Shown: positions 15,586-17,613 of the stretch, piece by piece
Layout: the number at the start of each line of letters is the position of its first letter
How positions within the stretch are numbered: position 1 is the first letter of the stretch
Assembly: GCA_029058705.1 (NCBI GenBank)
Contig: JAIDXA010000334.1
Span: 1 to 17,613 of the forward strand
DNA: 17,613 nt
Origin: Paramuribaculum sp.
GTDB taxonomy: Bacteria; Bacteroidota; Bacteroidia; Bacteroidales; Muribaculaceae
Reading direction: 5' to 3'
Position numbers and translations under genes: made by a program
Notes under the pieces: model-generated
The model's database searches: none
The model's input: the letters and a program-made list of their open reading frames with translations, nothing else
What the model was told of the DNA's origin: nothing

Positions 15586-15942
15586 TCATATTTTCCAACC
15601 GCCTCTACCATCACACCCGGCACATTTACCTGTTCCTCTGCAAACGCCACATTTTTTATTTCGGGTGTAACCATCTTGTCCAGAGCCACCACAGTATTTA
15701 CATCTTCGCGAACCGTTACATGAAGAGCAATTATGCCATTCCTGTGACGTTGAAGTTGAAGTCGAGGTCGAAGGTGACGTTGAATGATATGCTGGAGAGC
15801 TATTATAGTATGATGCTCCGGACAAACTATTACCAACAGTCTGCAGACCTTGTGACCATTGTTCAAGACTTCCACATGAACAAAGACATACGAAAGTAAG
15901 CGATATGATTAATAACCAAGTTGATTTAGATCGTTTAAACAT
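15586..15942 (-). CDS. Lipoprotein with DnaJ-like Cys-rich zinc-finger domain
   Basis: A 118-residue lipoprotein. Hydrophobic signal at residues 9-20; the best lipobox is L-C-S-C with lipidated Cys23, although Cys19 and Cys21 are also in the signal. A low-complexity Ser/Thr linker follows at about 53-67. The C-terminal part has four CxxCxG-type motifs (CSSCNG at 72, CKYCGGSG at 81, CGVCRGTG at 98, CAGCDGRG at 107), the pattern of the DnaJ Cys-rich domain that binds two zinc ions. No J-domain is present. The ATG overlaps the stop of enzyme A in the 8-base pattern ATGTTTAA, so it belongs to the peptide operon. It might be a membrane-anchored chaperone, a receptor or immunity protein for the Cys-rich product, or a second substrate. 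The role is inferred only from position. Confidence 0.75.
   Translation of the reverse strand: MFKRSKSTWLLIISLTFVCLCSCGSLEQWSQGLQTVGNSLSGASYYNSSPAYHSTSPSTSTSTSTSQEWHNCSSCNGSRRCKYCGGSGQDGYTRNKKCGVCRGTGKCAGCDGRGGWKI
15746..15784. repeat. Short 6-base-period repeat coding for the Ser/Thr linker
   Basis: GACGTTGAA-type units repeat with small changes (GTTGAA, GTTGAA, GTCGAG, GTCGAA, GTGAC, GTTGAA) and encode alternating Ser-Thr in the lipoprotein linker. Such a tract can change length by slippage without breaking the frame, because its period is six. Confidence 0.5.
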
Positions 15943-17122
15943 AGTCTGAGATTATATATGGGCTTGTTGCTGTTTGGGGATTTATCTGCTTTAATATGTG
16001 GTAGGCCTCAATTGCTACCTGTGCATGCTCGGCATCTTCTTTTGTCAGAGAAGGAAGCATAGCGAGCCGTTCGATCTGAAACTCACAGGCCGTTAATGCC
16101 TCTGCAAGAACCATAGGACACCAGTGCTTATCGCGGCAGTTCAAAGCACCACGATATTTAAGATTAAATCCCGGACATGTCGGACAGAACTGACGAAGAA
16201 CGCACTCTTCACAATAGGTTTCAACCATTAGATCGGGGTCATCCCAATTAATTTCATCAGTGCCTACAGCTTCATCGCCTAAAACAATTGTGCTGAACAT
16301 GTGACATCCGAATTTCTGCCCATTGATGTCATAAGTGACCATATTATGCCCACTGCCGCATCCATGAATCTGTTTAAACTCATTTTTGGGGGCATCATGA
16401 ACTTCAACAAACCGTGTTATTCGATTAAGCGGTCGGATTGAATGGTCTTTCAGATATGCATCCTTGAGAACCGTCAATTGCTCGCGATATTTTTTTGCAT
16501 CATCAAGTGTCCATTCAATCCCTTGCGCTAAAGAGGCATTTATATCATAACCTTTTCTTTGAACGTAGAGCACTCCTTCCGCAAGATTCGGGAGTGTCTC
16601 TTTAGATATAGTCATCTGGAAACTCTGCTCCGGCCAAAGATTATGGAAGAAAGCCAAGTCGATGTCATACTTGCCGGTTCCTCGATTTGTCGCCTGCATA
16701 TTTCCCGTGCCGTCGTAGCTCGCACCTAAGGAAATTGACGTACGATGTTCTGTAAACCAGGCTTTGCGTTCGTCATCCAATAGCGTTGCATTAGTTGTTG
16801 CGAAACAAATCCAAGGTACGTTGATGGCATCAGACTCAAGCCATTCGACAATTTCCCTGATAAGATCAAAGTTTACTAAAGGTTCACCTCCCATAAAGTC
16901 AATCTGCAGTTCGTCATATTCATCAGAATTGAAAACCATTTCCGCTTCTGAAACTATGATTTCTTTAGCTTGCCCGATAGTCATATTTCGGTTACTTTTA
17001 TGAGTTTCATAACAGTAACTGCAATTCAGATTGCATGAATGAGTTATCATAAGCATACAGATACGTCTTCTTCCCGATCGTACCTCATCCCATATGGGAG
17101 CAATAGGTTTAAGATTTTCCAT
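15935..17122 (-). CDS. Radical SAM/SPASM peptide maturase (enzyme A)
   Basis: A 395-residue cytoplasmic iron-sulfur enzyme, first gene of the peptide operon. Seen: SAM-cluster motif CNLNCSYCYE (Cys30, Cys34, Cys37), MGGEP ending at 81, and C-terminal SPASM-type cysteines: an HGCGSG cysteine, GQKFGC (G-x4-C), CEECVLRQFCPTC (CxxC-x5-CxxC), then NCRDKHWC. It is a paralogue of the enzyme at 14043-15170, with shared blocks across the full length, but the cysteine sets differ in detail, so the two may act on different residues or one after the other. The start at 17122 (MENLKPIAPIWDEV) aligns with the N-terminus of the paralogue. The stop overlaps the lipoprotein start. Confidence 0.92.
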   Translation of the reverse strand: MENLKPIAPIWDEVRSGRRRICMLMITHSCNLNCSYCYETHKSNRNMTIGQAKEIIVSEAEMVFNSDEYDELQIDFMGGEPLVNFDLIREIVEWLESDAINVPWICFATTNATLLDDERKAWFTEHRTSISLGASYDGTGNMQATNRGTGKYDIDLAFFHNLWPEQSFQMTISKETLPNLAEGVLYVQRKGYDINASLAQGIEWTLDDAKKYREQLTVLKDAYLKDHSIRPLNRITRFVEVHDAPKNEFKQIHGCGSGHNMVTYDINGQKFGCHMFSTIVLGDEAVGTDEINWDDPDLMVETYCEECVLRQFCPTCPGFNLKYRGALNCRDKHWCPMVLAEALTACEFQIERLAMLPSLTKEDAEHAQVAIEAYHILKQINPQTATSPYIISDYV

Positions 17123-17303
17123 TGCGTGTCTAAATATCTGTTGTCACAAGAATTATAGAGACACACTCAGGCAATACCGAAGGCTCTGCCGACCCCGATA
17201 TTGAAAGGTTCTGAAGATTGAAAGTTGTTAACTTCCAGCGAACAATTTGTTTTCATGCGCCCTATCATGCCCTATAGACTCACCGAATTCGGACTTGATC
17301 GGT
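17123..17303 (-). promoter_or_regulatory. Upstream region of the peptide operon
   Basis: About 180 bases between the putative small RNA terminator and the enzyme A start; the operon promoter should lie here. No full TAnnTTTG/TTTG pair was found; TATAATTCTTG on the minus strand near 17145-17157 is the closest. Two pairs of direct repeats stand out: GCCCTAT at 17259-17265 and 17269-17275 (10-base period, one helix turn), and TTGAAAG at 17201-17207 and 17218-17224 (17-base period). They could be regulator sites; the evidence is weak. Confidence 0.25.
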
Positions 17304-17307
17304 ATAT

Positions 17308-17462
17308 AAAAAAAGCGTGAGAGTCTGTACTTGTTGCTCGTCCCACTATCGGAGGCTTCTCGCATTGCCTATTGGAGTTGGACGGCAACGCAGAAGCCCA
17401 CGCTTGAATATGTGACAAGTGTATTCAGAGATAGCTCCTCCCGGAGTACACTGCTGAATACA
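17308..17462 (-). ncRNA. Candidate structured small RNA with its own terminator
   Basis: On the minus strand there are three nested or neighbouring inverted repeats. First, TGTATTCAG/CTGAATACA (plus-strand arms 17420-17428 and 17454-17462). Second, GGCTTCT and TTGCC paired with GGCAA and AGAAGCC (arms 17354-17369 and 17384-17398) with an internal loop. Third, AAGCGTG/CACGCTT (17399-17405 with 17313-17319), which encloses the second stem and is followed directly by a U-run (complement of 17308-17314). This looks like a stable RNA of about 110-155 bases ending at a Rho-independent terminator. No consensus promoter was found, and the 5' end is a guess. An antisense frame on the plus strand (17331-17516) overlaps it but has no family resemblance. 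A 6S-like or Bacteroidales-specific RNA is possible. Confidence 0.4.
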
Positions 17463-17613
17463 TTATATACATATCCACGGGCATCTACCGTTGCTTCATC
17501 CCTGACTCCAATGTGAATTTTGCGAGAATTCCCGATAGTCAAGAATCAAGCGTCGAGTAAACGCTTTATATTATGTCTCTGCATCCCGCCTCTCTAAACC
17601 CCAGACCGGGGCT
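17463..17613. other. Right-edge region without a gene
   Basis: No convincing protein gene. It contains AAGCGT (17548-17553) paired with ACGCTT (17561-17566) and, at the very edge, CCCC-AGAC-CGGGG arms that may be part of a terminator or RNA continuing past the window. Confidence 0.3.

Noticed and set aside
15586..15942. A DnaJ co-chaperone
   Set aside because: There is no J-domain with HPD motif; only the Cys-rich zinc-finger pattern on a lipoprotein is present.
17331..17516. 61-residue plus-strand frame at the right end, and the open frame opposite it
   Set aside because: Both overlap the inverted repeats of the putative small RNA, have no clear start context, and were not recognised as any family.
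1..17613. tRNA or rRNA genes, CRISPR arrays, insertion sequences
   Set aside because: No cloverleaf-like tRNA, conserved rRNA stretch, regularly spaced repeats or transposase was seen on either strand.

Overview
The window looks like chromosomal DNA from a Bacteroidales gut bacterium; a Muribaculaceae-like genome is a plausible but unproven guess. The clues are a fused SecD-SecF translocase, a Bacteroidota-type LptE lipoprotein, a type 9 secretion C-terminal-like small protein, lipoproteins with acidic residues right after the lipid-anchored cysteine, and promoter elements of the Bacteroidota type (TAnnTTTG at -7, TTTG at -33) instead of E. coli-type boxes.

Left part (1-11157, G+C-rich): two leftward genes, an orphan T9SS-CTD-like protein (571-906) and lptE (21-542), diverge from a rightward run. 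That run holds an unrecognised 826-residue protein (1061-3541), a complete phage-type terminase large subunit (3559-5445), a beta-helix surface lipoprotein (5490-6920), a sugar-kinase-like phosphotransferase close to N-acetylhexosamine 1-kinases (6948-8054), and secDF with its own promoter (8230-11157). A strong hairpin terminator at 11200-11250 closes it. The terminase has no capsid, portal or tail genes beside it, which is odd for phage DNA.

Right part (11559-17122, visibly A+T-richer, all on the minus strand): a compact operon that I read as a ribosomally made, post-translationally modified peptide (RiPP) cluster. In transcription order it encodes radical SAM/SPASM enzyme A, a lipoprotein with four DnaJ-like CxxCxG motifs, a 66-residue precursor peptide with four tandem Cys-x-x-x units after a Gly4 stretch, radical SAM/SPASM enzyme B (a paralogue of A), a ClpP-fold serine protease, an ABC exporter without its own peptidase domain, and a 108-residue protein of unknown function. 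The likely division of labour is: two radical SAM enzymes crosslink or otherwise modify the Cys-x-x-x core, the ClpP-like protease or another enzyme removes the leader, and the ABC protein exports the product. Genes are coupled by short start/stop overlaps, and a perfect 12-bp inverted repeat covers the start codon of enzyme B just after the precursor gene.

The far right (17123-17613) has no convincing protein gene. On the minus strand it contains nested inverted repeats ending in a U-run at 17308-17314, which look like a structured small RNA with its own terminator, upstream of the peptide operon. No tRNA, rRNA, CRISPR array, insertion sequence or integrase is visible.
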